DNA from: an uncultured Mailhella sp.
Lineage (GTDB): Bacteria; Desulfobacterota; Desulfovibrionia; Desulfovibrionales; Desulfovibrionaceae
Direction: 5' to 3'
Length of the DNA: 5,842 nucleotides
NCBI GenBank assembly: GCA_944324625.1
Contig: CALUWZ010000113.1
Span: 1 to 5,842, forward strand
Shown: positions 1-5,833 of the stretch, one piece after another
Layout of the letters: each line of letters begins with the position of its first letter
How positions within the stretch are numbered: position 1 is the first letter of the stretch
The notes under the pieces: model-generated
The model's database searches: none
Told to the model about the DNA's origin: nothing
What the model saw: only the letters and a program-made list of their open reading frames with translations
Translations under genes and position numbers: made by a program

Positions 1-174
1 TCATTTTTCGGAAAATATGTGTCGCAGCATAATTTGCAAAATATATGCCTTAATCTGTTTTATTTGCAAAATACGGCGCATTCAGCAGTGCTTGCAAAAA
101 AGAGCGTCAAAAAAACATCAGCAAGTGTTTTGCAGGGAAATTTTTTCCGAGATTAATTTTTATAAACTATTGTT
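1..174. other. AT-rich intergenic region upstream of the hisS promoter
   Basis: No credible gene is visible on either strand. The stretch is rich in A and T runs and contains the TTTGCAAA-like repeats annotated separately. The last 30 or so bases before the -35 box (about 141-174) are strongly A/T-biased, as in an UP element that binds the alpha subunit of RNA polymerase, but this is inference from composition only. The gene to the left lies outside the window, so this region may also hold its terminator or a divergent promoter. Confidence 0.7.
33..98. repeat. Three TTTGCAAA-like palindromes at about 30-bp spacing
   Basis: The 8-bp perfect palindrome TTTGCAAA occurs at 33-40 and 63-70, inside an identical 12-mer ATTTGCAAAATA (32-43 and 62-73). 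A third copy with one change, CTTGCAAA, lies at 91-98. Centre-to-centre distances are 30 and 28 bp, close to three helical turns. A half-related TTTTGCA follows at 128-134. Such an array upstream of a promoter can be a set of regulator binding sites, but in AT-rich DNA chance is a real alternative. No specific regulator is recognised. Confidence 0.4.
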
Positions 175-203
175 TTGACAATGCAGGCCAAACATACTAA
201 AAT
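175..203 (+). promoter_or_regulatory. Sigma-70 promoter of the hisS-aspS-def operon
   Basis: A perfect -35 hexamer TTGACA (175-180) is followed by a 17-bp spacer and the -10 hexamer TAAAAT (198-203), which matches five of six consensus bases. Transcription would begin near 210, giving a leader of about 25 nt with the hisS Shine-Dalgarno inside it. That leaves no room for a T-box or peptide attenuator between this start site and hisS. The TTG of the -35 box also opens a longer hisS reading frame, which is why that extended start is rejected. Confidence 0.8.
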
Positions 204-224
204 ACTTCTCAATAATTTTATACT

Positions 225-234
225 GGAGTATAGA
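225..234 (+). promoter_or_regulatory. hisS ribosome-binding site
   Basis: GGAG at 225-228 stands 6 nt before the ATG at 235, an ordinary Shine-Dalgarno spacing. It decides the hisS start: the in-frame codons further left (TTG 175, ATG 181) lie in the promoter and upstream of the predicted transcription start. Confidence 0.75.
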
Positions 235-1485
235 ATGGCTAAAATTCAAGCAATAAAAGGTTTTGCAGACCTTTTTGCCGATGAGAGCCGCTTGTTCACA
301 TTTTTGGAACAAAGCGCCAGAACTGTTTTTTTTCGTTACGGTTTTACGGAGCTGCGCACGCCTTTAATGGAATATACGGATTTGTTCTGCCGTTCCATTG
401 GTACGGAAACCGATGTTGTGCAAAAGGAAATGTATACCTTTAATGACAGCAAGGGCCGTTCTATGTCCCTGCGTCCCGAAGCAACGGCAGGGGTTATGCG
501 TGCTTATGTGGAAAATAATGTGGGCGCAAAAGAAAGCGTCAGCAAATTTTTTACCGCAGGCCCCATGTTCCGTCATGAACGCCCCCAAAAAGGACGCATG
601 CGCCAATTCCATCAGATCAACTGCGAATGCATAGGCCCAAAAGAACCTGAAGCTGATGCCGAAATGATCAGCATGCTTATGTATTTTTTGAATTATATCG
701 GAATAAAAAACATTACCCTGCAATTAAACTCCCTCGGCTGTCCCAACTGCCGTCCTGCTTACAGGGAAAAACTGCAGAATTGGCTGAAAAGTCTTGATAC
801 GTCCGTTCTTTGCGAAGACTGCAGAAGAAGAATGGAAACCAACCCCCTGCGCGTGCTCGACTGCAAAAATCCGTCCTGCAAGGAAGCAACCAAGGATGCT
901 CCCTTAATGCTTGACCATACCTGCGATGAATGTGCAGGCCATTTTCAAACCGTGAAAAATTGTCTGGACAGTCAGAACATTCATTATGAAATCAATCACA
1001 GGCTTGTGCGCGGTCTTGATTATTATACAAGAACGGCTTTTGAAGTGGTTTCCGACAATATCGGCGCTCAGGGCTCCATTGCGGGCGGCGGCCGTTATGA
1101 CGGTCTGGTGGAATCCATAGGCGGTTCTTCCGTTCCCGGCATAGGCTTTGCCTGCGGCATGGAGCGTCTTGCCCTGCTTTTGCAGGCTCCCGAGGCTCCC
1201 AAGGCGGATTTCTATATTGCCGTGCTTGACGATGCATGCCGCGAATACGGATTTAAAGCCGCGCAGATGCTCCGTCACGGCGAACTCTGCGGCACCATGG
1301 GCTTTGAGTCCAGAAGCATAAAAAGCGCCATGCGCCAAGCGGACAAGTCAGGCGCAAAATATGCCGTTTTGATCGGCTCTTCCGAATTGGAACAACATAA
1401 TCTTATGATAAAAAATATGGAAAACGGCACTCAGGAGGCTGTACCTTTTGACCGGGCCGTATCCTTTATAAAAGAGGGAAAGTAA
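235..1485 (+). CDS. hisS: Histidyl-tRNA synthetase (class II)
   Basis: This cytoplasmic enzyme charges tRNA-His with histidine using ATP. The 416-residue product has the usual bacterial HisRS length. Visible in order are motif 1 (about 34-43, RYGFTELRTP), motif 2 (about 108-127, with FRHERP and RQFHQ), the histidine-specific loops HisA (259-270, RGLDYYTRTAFE, whose Arg259 corresponds to the catalytic arginine of the family) and HisB (283-291, AGGGRYDGL), and motif 3 (302-315, containing GMERL). The C-terminal 90 or so residues form the anticodon-binding domain. The insertion between motif 2 and HisA carries eight cysteines in four close pairs (169/172, 193/196, 210/215, 230/233), suggesting metal binding. 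The ATG at 235 is chosen because MAKIQAIKGF is a typical HisRS start, because of its Shine-Dalgarno, and because the promoter covers the upstream extension. It is the first gene of the operon, and its stop shares one base with the aspS start. Confidence 0.97.
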   Translation: MAKIQAIKGFADLFADESRLFTFLEQSARTVFFRYGFTELRTPLMEYTDLFCRSIGTETDVVQKEMYTFNDSKGRSMSLRPEATAGVMRAYVENNVGAKESVSKFFTAGPMFRHERPQKGRMRQFHQINCECIGPKEPEADAEMISMLMYFLNYIGIKNITLQLNSLGCPNCRPAYREKLQNWLKSLDTSVLCEDCRRRMETNPLRVLDCKNPSCKEATKDAPLMLDHTCDECAGHFQTVKNCLDSQNIHYEINHRLVRGLDYYTRTAFEVVSDNIGAQGSIAGGGRYDGLVESIGGSSVPGIGFACGMERLALLLQAPEAPKADFYIAVLDDACREYGFKAAQMLRHGELCGTMGFESRSIKSAMRQADKSGAKYAVLIGSSELEQHNLMIKNMENGTQEAVPFDRAVSFIKEGK

Positions 1486-3329
1486 TGAGTCAGTCCATTG
1501 AAAAACAAAACACAAACCTTCAGAAAGAACATGCCGCCTATATCAAGCCCTTGGGCGACTGGTCCCGTACCCACCACTGCGCCGAACTTACCGCCAAAAA
1601 TGACGGTGAAGAAGTCTGCATCATGGGCTGGGTGCAATACCGCCGCGACCACGGCGGCCTTATCTTTGTGGACCTTCGCGACCGTGAAGGCCTGACCCAA
1701 GTTGTGTTCAGTCCCGAAATCGCCCCCGAAGCCCATGCCGATGCCCATATTGTCCGCAGTGAATATGTGCTTGCCATTAAAGGCAGAGTACGCCGCCGTC
1801 CTGACGGAATGGTCAATCCGAATATGAAAACAGGCGAAATCGAAGTTGTTGTTCTTGACTGGAAACTTCTGAATACTGCCAAAACTCCTCCTTTCCCCGT
1901 GGAAGACAGAACCGATGCAGGCGAAAACCTCCGTCTGCAGTGGCGTTATCTTGACCTTCGCCGTCCCCGCATGACCCAAAATCTGCGCCTGCGCCACCGC
2001 ATTACCAATGCGGCACGCAATTACTTGGACGAACTCGGCTTTTTGGAAGTGGAAACTCCTATTCTTACCAAATCCACTCCTGAAGGCGCCCGTGACTTTT
2101 TGGTGCCGAGCCGCTTGAATCACGGAGAATTTTATGCTCTTCCGCAGTCTCCCCAGCAGTTTAAGCAAATGCTGATGATGAGCGGTCTTGACCGTTATTA
2201 TCAGGTTGCCCGCTGCTTCCGTGACGAAGACCTGCGTGCCGACCGTCAGCCTGAATTTACCCAGATTGACATTGAAATGAGCTACGTTTCCGAACAGGAC
2301 GTTATGACCATGGCAGAAGGCATGATGAAACGCGTGTTCAAGGAAGCCATGAATATCGATATTCCCACTCCGTTCCCCCGCGTTCCCTATGACGACGCCA
2401 TGCGTGACTACGGCGTTGACAAGCCCGATACCCGCTTTGATCTGAAACTGAAAGACATTACGTCCATTGTGCGCGGTTCAGGCTTTAAACTTTTTGCTGC
2501 GGCTGAACTTGTCAAGGGTATGAAAGTTCCCGGCGGCGCATCCATGTCCCGCAAGGAAATCGAAGACCATACCGAATTTGTAAAGATTTACGGTGCCCAA
2601 GGCCTTGCTTGGATTAAAGTCCATGAAAACGAATGGCAGTCACCCATTACCAAATTCTTCAGCGAAGAAGAAAAACAAGCCATTAAAGAAGCCCTTGACC
2701 TGCAGGTGGGCGATATTGCCTTCTTCCAGGCAGGCGCAAAAGATATGGTTAATGCGGCTCTCGGCAACCTTCGCGTTCGTCTTGGCCAGCAGCTTAACCT
2801 TATTCCCGAAAATACTTGGAATTTCCTGTGGGTAACCGACTTCCCGCTTTTTGAATACAGCGAAGAAGAAAAACGTTATGTTGCCTGCCACCATCCTTTC
2901 ACTGCCGCCAAGGAAGACAGTAAGGCCCTTATGAAAACCGATCCTGCCAACGCCAAGGCCCGTGCTTATGACATGGTATTGAACGGCAACGAAATCGGCG
3001 GCGGTTCCATTCGTATCCATACGTCGGAAGATCAGTTCAATATGTTTGAAGCTCTTGGTTTTTCTGATGAATCAGCCTATGCCCAGTTCGGTTATTTCAT
3101 CAATGCTCTCGAATACGGAACGCCTCCTCACGGCGGTATTGCTTTCGGTCTTGACCGCGTGGCAATGCTTCTTGCCGGCGCAAATTCCATTCGTGATGTC
3201 ATTGCATTCCCCAAAACACAAAAAGCAACCTGCCTTTTGACCAATGCGCCCGACACTGTTGCGGCAAATCAGCTGCGTGACCTCGGTCTGCGTCTGCGTG
3301 AAGAACCCAAAAAGGCAGAACAAGAGTAA
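1485..3329 (+). CDS. aspS: Aspartyl-tRNA synthetase, bacterial type, probably non-discriminating
   Basis: This cytoplasmic class II enzyme charges tRNA-Asp with aspartate. The 614-residue product has the full bacterial layout: an OB-fold anticodon-binding domain (about 28-135, with GWVQYRRDHGG), motif 1 (about 181-194), the flipping-loop region (STPEGARDFLVPSR, 197-210), motif 2 (about 238-264, with FRDEDLRADRQPEFTQ), the GAD insertion (about 310-425) and motif 3 (551-563, GIAFGLDRVAMLL). About 25 residues precede the usual family start, as I recall for Desulfovibrio homologues. His56 and Gly108 line up with His31 and Gly83 of the Pseudomonas aeruginosa enzyme; the 52-residue separation is the same. 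In that enzyme they relax anticodon recognition so that tRNA-Asn is also aspartylated. The start ATG overlaps the hisS TAA by one base, and GAGG (1474-1477) precedes it by 7 nt, implying translational coupling. Identity is near certain; relaxed specificity is inferred. Confidence 0.97.
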   Translation: MSQSIEKQNTNLQKEHAAYIKPLGDWSRTHHCAELTAKNDGEEVCIMGWVQYRRDHGGLIFVDLRDREGLTQVVFSPEIAPEAHADAHIVRSEYVLAIKGRVRRRPDGMVNPNMKTGEIEVVVLDWKLLNTAKTPPFPVEDRTDAGENLRLQWRYLDLRRPRMTQNLRLRHRITNAARNYLDELGFLEVETPILTKSTPEGARDFLVPSRLNHGEFYALPQSPQQFKQMLMMSGLDRYYQVARCFRDEDLRADRQPEFTQIDIEMSYVSEQDVMTMAEGMMKRVFKEAMNIDIPTPFPRVPYDDAMRDYGVDKPDTRFDLKLKDITSIVRGSGFKLFAAAELVKGMKVPGGASMSRKEIEDHTEFVKIYGAQGLAWIKVHENEWQSPITKFFSEEEKQAIKEALDLQVGDIAFFQAGAKDMVNAALGNLRVRLGQQLNLIPENTWNFLWVTDFPLFEYSEEEKRYVACHHPFTAAKEDSKALMKTDPANAKARAYDMVLNGNEIGGGSIRIHTSEDQFNMFEALGFSDESAYAQFGYFINALEYGTPPHGGIAFGLDRVAMLLAGANSIRDVIAFPKTQKATCLLTNAPDTVAANQLRDLGLRLREEPKKAEQE

Positions 3330-3332
3330 TTT

Positions 3333-3848
3333 ATGTTAAGACCCGTTCTCCAATATCCTGATCCGCGTCTGTTTAAAATTTCCGAACCTGTGGCGGAAAT
3401 TGACGACAGCGTGCGCGAGCTTGCCCAAGATATGCTCGATACGCTGACCACTGTCGGCGGTGTCGGCATTGCGGCTCCGCAAATCGGCGTACTGCGCCGC
3501 GTGGTTATTGTCGATGTAAGCCTTATGGAACCTCATGAAGAAGGCAAAGAAATTCCGCAGGATTTCCGCGTGGTTGTCAATCCTGTGATAACGGTGCTCG
3601 ATCCTGCCAAACATGTTGAAAACGAGGGCTGCCTTTCTGTTCCCGGTTTCCGTGCCAAGGTTGCCCGCCCCAAGCGTGTTGCCATGGACGGCACAGATTT
3701 GGACGGCAATCCTGTCCGTTTTGAAGGCGAAGGCTATTTCGGTGCCTGCCTGCAGCATGAAACCGACCATTTGGACGGAAAAACGTTTGTGGACAGAATC
3801 AGTTACCTGAAGCGTTCCATGTACGAAAAGAAAATGAAAAAGAAATAA
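3333..3848 (+). CDS. def: Peptide deformylase
   Basis: This cytoplasmic metalloenzyme removes the formyl group from the initiator methionine of nascent proteins. The 171-residue product carries all three signature motifs: GVGIAAPQ (43-50), EGCLS (98-102) and HETDH (142-146). The metal ligands are Cys100, His142 and His146, with Glu143 as the catalytic acid/base and Gln50 in the oxyanion site, by family knowledge. The length is normal and the tail is lysine-rich (SMYEKKMKKK). The ATG lies 3 bp after the aspS stop; the only Shine-Dalgarno-like sequence is a weak AAGAG (3322-3326) within the end of aspS, so it is probably translated by coupling. In many bacteria def is followed by fmt (methionyl-tRNA formyltransferase); here a terminator follows instead and fmt is not in the window. 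Confidence 0.97.
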   Translation: MLRPVLQYPDPRLFKISEPVAEIDDSVRELAQDMLDTLTTVGGVGIAAPQIGVLRRVVIVDVSLMEPHEEGKEIPQDFRVVVNPVITVLDPAKHVENEGCLSVPGFRAKVARPKRVAMDGTDLDGNPVRFEGEGYFGACLQHETDHLDGKTFVDRISYLKRSMYEKKMKKK

Positions 3849-3852
3849 TGTG

Positions 3853-3881
3853 AAGCCTGCCCTTTGGGCAGGCTTTTCTTT
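3853..3881 (+). terminator. Intrinsic terminator after def
   Basis: A perfect 10-bp stem (AAGCCTGCCC 3853-3862 with GGGCAGGCTT 3866-3875) closes a TTT loop and runs into TTTTCTTT (3874-3881). It starts 4 bp after the def stop and should end the hisS-aspS-def transcript. Its tail ends only 5 bp before the next start codon, so any transcript entering from def would have to read through it to express the downstream pair. Confidence 0.93.
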
Positions 3882-3886
3882 GATTT

Positions 3887-4618
3887 ATGAAATTTTTTGT
3901 TCTGCTTGTTCTTCTGATTTTGGCTTTTGCCGTAAATTTTATGGGCTTGGCGGATTTTGTCCGTCAGAAAAAGCTTAATTATGCATTTGAACGCAATGAT
4001 GCCGTTCTTCTTGAAAAACTTTCTTTGCCGAAACCGCGCAATTGGCAGGAAGAAGAAATTTGTCTGCAAAAAATTGCCGAAAATTCCGAAAAGCTGCATA
4101 ATCATGCGCTGCTTTTGGCAGGCGGTTTCTGCGACGGCATGCATGCGTATTTGTATCGTGTCGTTCCGGAACTGAGAAAACTCATTGCGGAAAAAAATCT
4201 CCCATTGGATGTTTATTACCGTGAACATGACGAATTGCACGGAATAAAAGAATTATTTACATTATACCGCAAACAGGGTAAAAAAATACTTATAGTCGGT
4301 CACAGCTGGGGTGCCTGTTCCGTGTTCAAACAGTTTTGGCAGGACAGCTCTGTTCCGATAGATTTGCTTGTGAGTCTTGATCCTGTAGGGCTGGTTCGCC
4401 CGAAGGGCAGGGCCGCGCATATAAAAACTTGGATAAACGTATATCTTGATTATTCCGCAGCACCGCTGACTTTCAGCAATACCGTTGCCCGTATCGGTCA
4501 GCCCTTCGGAAAGCGCAGCAATGCGGACGAAAATATCAAAACTGTGTATAATCATCAGCAGGCGCAAAAAATGTTTTTTGATTATGCTTTTGATAAAATA
4601 GAACAAACAATAAAATGA
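3887..4618 (+). CDS. Membrane-anchored or exported alpha/beta-hydrolase-like protein
   Basis: The 243-residue product begins with a hydrophobic stretch (about 3-22) that is either a signal peptide or a membrane anchor; the basic RQKK just after it makes topology ambiguous. The rest resembles a lipase/esterase-type alpha/beta hydrolase. A strand and turn (LLLAGGFCDG, 75-84) could form the oxyanion loop. A second strand leads into the nucleophile elbow GHSWG (138-142, Ser140). SLDPVG (163-168) offers Asp165, and YNHQQ (221-225) offers His223, completing a plausible triad. The 25-residue Ser-to-Asp distance and the LDP context recall pancreatic-lipase-like enzymes, where the acid follows strand 6. 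The substrate cannot be told. The ATG at 3887 has no Shine-Dalgarno and lies 5 bp after the terminator tail; ATG 3941 (Met19) would delete the hydrophobic segment and is less likely. Base composition is more AT-rich than in aspS and def. It is followed by the DUF2333 gene after 7 bp. Confidence 0.85.
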   Translation: MKFFVLLVLLILAFAVNFMGLADFVRQKKLNYAFERNDAVLLEKLSLPKPRNWQEEEICLQKIAENSEKLHNHALLLAGGFCDGMHAYLYRVVPELRKLIAEKNLPLDVYYREHDELHGIKELFTLYRKQGKKILIVGHSWGACSVFKQFWQDSSVPIDLLVSLDPVGLVRPKGRAAHIKTWINVYLDYSAAPLTFSNTVARIGQPFGKRSNADENIKTVYNHQQAQKMFFDYAFDKIEQTIK

Positions 4619-4623
4619 GGAAG
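4616..4623 (+). promoter_or_regulatory. Ribosome-binding site of the DUF2333 gene overlapping the hydrolase stop
   Basis: TGAGGAAG contains the hydrolase stop codon (TGA 4616-4618) and an AGGA core 5 nt before the ATG at 4626. The overlap makes translational coupling of the two genes likely and contrasts with the missing site in front of the hydrolase gene. Confidence 0.75.
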
Positions 4624-4625
4624 TT

Positions 4626-5543
4626 ATGTACAAACCAAATAAAACGCATTTTTTGATTGTGGGCAAAACCCTGCTTATTCAGGCAGCCATTTTTATTGCC
4701 ATTATTGCGGGTATGTGGGGATTTCAAAAACTCTATGCTCTGACGGACAAAACCGTTTTTCCCGAACCGTATCAGGTGAGTTACAGTCCTGAAATGACCG
4801 AGGAAGAAAAAGGCGCTCAGCTTCTTGATGCGCTGGTCAGCCGTATGAAGTATGAGCTGAACTCAACATACGGCTGGTCTGCCAACGATATTCTGTTCAA
4901 TAAATGGGTAATGGACAACAGGGCATACAGACAGTTCGGCACTTACGTGGCTACCAAAATGCTTTTGGATAACTATTCCACAGTTATTGCCAAGCTTGGA
5001 AACAGCGACCGTGAAAACGAAGATTTGTATAAAGCCCGTCTGAATCAGTTTGCTTTTGCACCGCAGCGCTGGGGAATGCTTTTTATTCCTTCAGCCGAGC
5101 AGGCTTATCATAAGGGTTTGGATTTGGTTGAAAAATATAAAAAGGATCTGCTGAATAAAAAAGCTGTTTACAATGCCAGAACCGATGATATTTACGAGGC
5201 CTTCAACGTGATTTTGGGCGAAACCGTTTTCGGCTATGCCTTGGGGCTTTTGCAGGATTCCCAAAATCTGAGTTTTTATGAATTGGACAACAAGATTTAT
5301 GAAGTGCAGGGCGTAATGCTGGTTGTCCGTGATTACGTCAATGCGCTGTATACGCTGTATCCGGAAATAGCTGCCAAGGGCAATGCTGAAAATTTTGCAG
5401 AAGCGATGAATCTGCTAAATAAAATTTGTACGTATGATCCGCTGTACATCACTTCAACCGTAAATTCAGGGGAACTGATTATTTCTTATCTTCTTTTTGC
5501 CCGTAACAGAATTTCCGATATCCGCGACAGCATCAGAATTTAA
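4626..5543 (+). CDS. DUF2333-family membrane-anchored protein
   Basis: The 305-residue product has a basic N-terminus (Lys3, Lys6, Lys14), one hydrophobic segment (about 15-31) and a long soluble, largely helical remainder, predicted to face the periplasm. I place it in DUF2333 from remembered family features: an N-terminal anchor, then GWSAND (83-88), then a W-x-x-D-N element (94-98, WVMDN), a Tyr/Gln/Phe/Gly stretch (101-105), a tryptophan followed by PSAEQAY (155-161), and a K-Y-x-x-x-L segment (170-175) followed by a tyrosine- and arginine-containing region (182-185, YNAR). DUF2333 has no established biochemical function to my knowledge, so none is assigned. The protein looks intact. Coupling to the hydrolase gene suggests shared expression and perhaps a shared cell-envelope role, which is inference. 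A long hairpin terminator follows 92 bp after the stop. Confidence 0.85.
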   Translation: MYKPNKTHFLIVGKTLLIQAAIFIAIIAGMWGFQKLYALTDKTVFPEPYQVSYSPEMTEEEKGAQLLDALVSRMKYELNSTYGWSANDILFNKWVMDNRAYRQFGTYVATKMLLDNYSTVIAKLGNSDRENEDLYKARLNQFAFAPQRWGMLFIPSAEQAYHKGLDLVEKYKKDLLNKKAVYNARTDDIYEAFNVILGETVFGYALGLLQDSQNLSFYELDNKIYEVQGVMLVVRDYVNALYTLYPEIAAKGNAENFAEAMNLLNKICTYDPLYITSTVNSGELIISYLLFARNRISDIRDSIRI

Positions 5544-5609
5544 TTACCTATTAATTCGCCATGTTGAATTGGAAAATCATTAAAAATATTGAAAAGTTAA
5601 AAAAAGCTG

Positions 5610-5638
5610 TTGACATTCTCTGAAAATTAATGGATAAA
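5610..5638 (+). promoter_or_regulatory. Possible promoter overlapping the hairpin arm
   Basis: TTGACA (5610-5615) is followed by 17 bp and GATAAA (5633-5638), four of six bases of the -10 consensus. The predicted start near 5645 lies inside the left arm of the terminator hairpin, so RNA made here would lack the base of that hairpin. It may be a real promoter for a short RNA or the downstream unit, or a chance match. Confidence 0.35.
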
Positions 5639-5692
5639 CCACTTCGCGCTGATGAGCCGCACAGCTTGTCAGTGAGAAGTGGTTTTTATTTT
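5636..5692 (+). terminator. Long hairpin terminator after the DUF2333 gene
   Basis: Bases 5636-5685 fold into one long hairpin: a 10-bp outer stem (AAACCACTTC 5636-5645 with GAAGTGGTTT 5676-5685), one G/A mismatch (5646/5675), then 11 further pairs including three G-T wobbles, closing a six-base loop CGCACA (5658-5663). TTTTTATTTT (5683-5692) overlaps the end of the right arm and continues past it. This fits a strong rho-independent terminator for the hydrolase/DUF2333 unit. The opposite strand lacks an equally good T run, so it appears to work mainly in the + direction. The stem is far longer than that after def, so it could also be the body of a small RNA. Confidence 0.82.
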
Positions 5693-5804
5693 GACAAAGA
5701 ATTTTGAGCGTGATTTGAAGCCGAAGCTGCACGGGGTGCAGGACGGGGCGGAAAAGAAAGCTTGAAGGCAGTCGGAATAAAAATACGGATTTGAAAAAAA
5801 GTTG

Positions 5805-5833
5805 TTGACAAGAATTTGAAAAAGGTTCATAAA
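5805..5833 (+). promoter_or_regulatory. Likely promoter for a gene beyond the right edge
   Basis: A perfect TTGACA (5805-5810), 17-bp spacer and CATAAA (5828-5833, four of six consensus bases) form a sigma-70-type promoter; the start would be near 5840. The -35 box is preceded by an A run (5794-5800). The 15 bases ending in TTGACA (5796-5810) match 14 of 15 with those at the other candidate promoter (5601-5615). The gene served lies outside the window. Confidence 0.5.

Noticed and set aside
175..234. N-terminal extension of HisRS by 20 residues from TTG 175 or ATG 181
   Set aside because: It overlaps the promoter and lies upstream of the predicted transcription start; the ATG at 235 has a Shine-Dalgarno and a family-typical N-terminus.
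204..234. T-box or peptide-attenuator leader for hisS
   Set aside because: From the predicted start site the leader is only about 25 nt, with no hairpin, histidine-codon run or T-box element.
1431..2168. 245-codon open frame on the minus strand opposite aspS
   Set aside because: It lies antisense to clearly functional hisS/aspS coding sequence and its product resembles no family; it reflects codon bias of the sense gene.
5636..5685. Hammerhead ribozyme, suggested by CTGATGAG at 5649-5656
   Set aside because: The required GAAA core segment and a third stem with a cleavage site are missing, and the CTGA pairs with TCAG to form a simple continuous hairpin.
5691..5719. Promoter from the TTGACA at 5691
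   Set aside because: No adequate -10 hexamer lies at 16-18 bp (best is TTTGAA, three of six), and the hexamer overlaps the terminator T run.
5679..5765. Short open frame of 28 codons (GTG 5679 to TGA 5763-5765)
   Set aside because: It starts within the terminator stem, has no convincing ribosome-binding site and shows no recognisable similarity; a decayed gene end is possible but unsupported.
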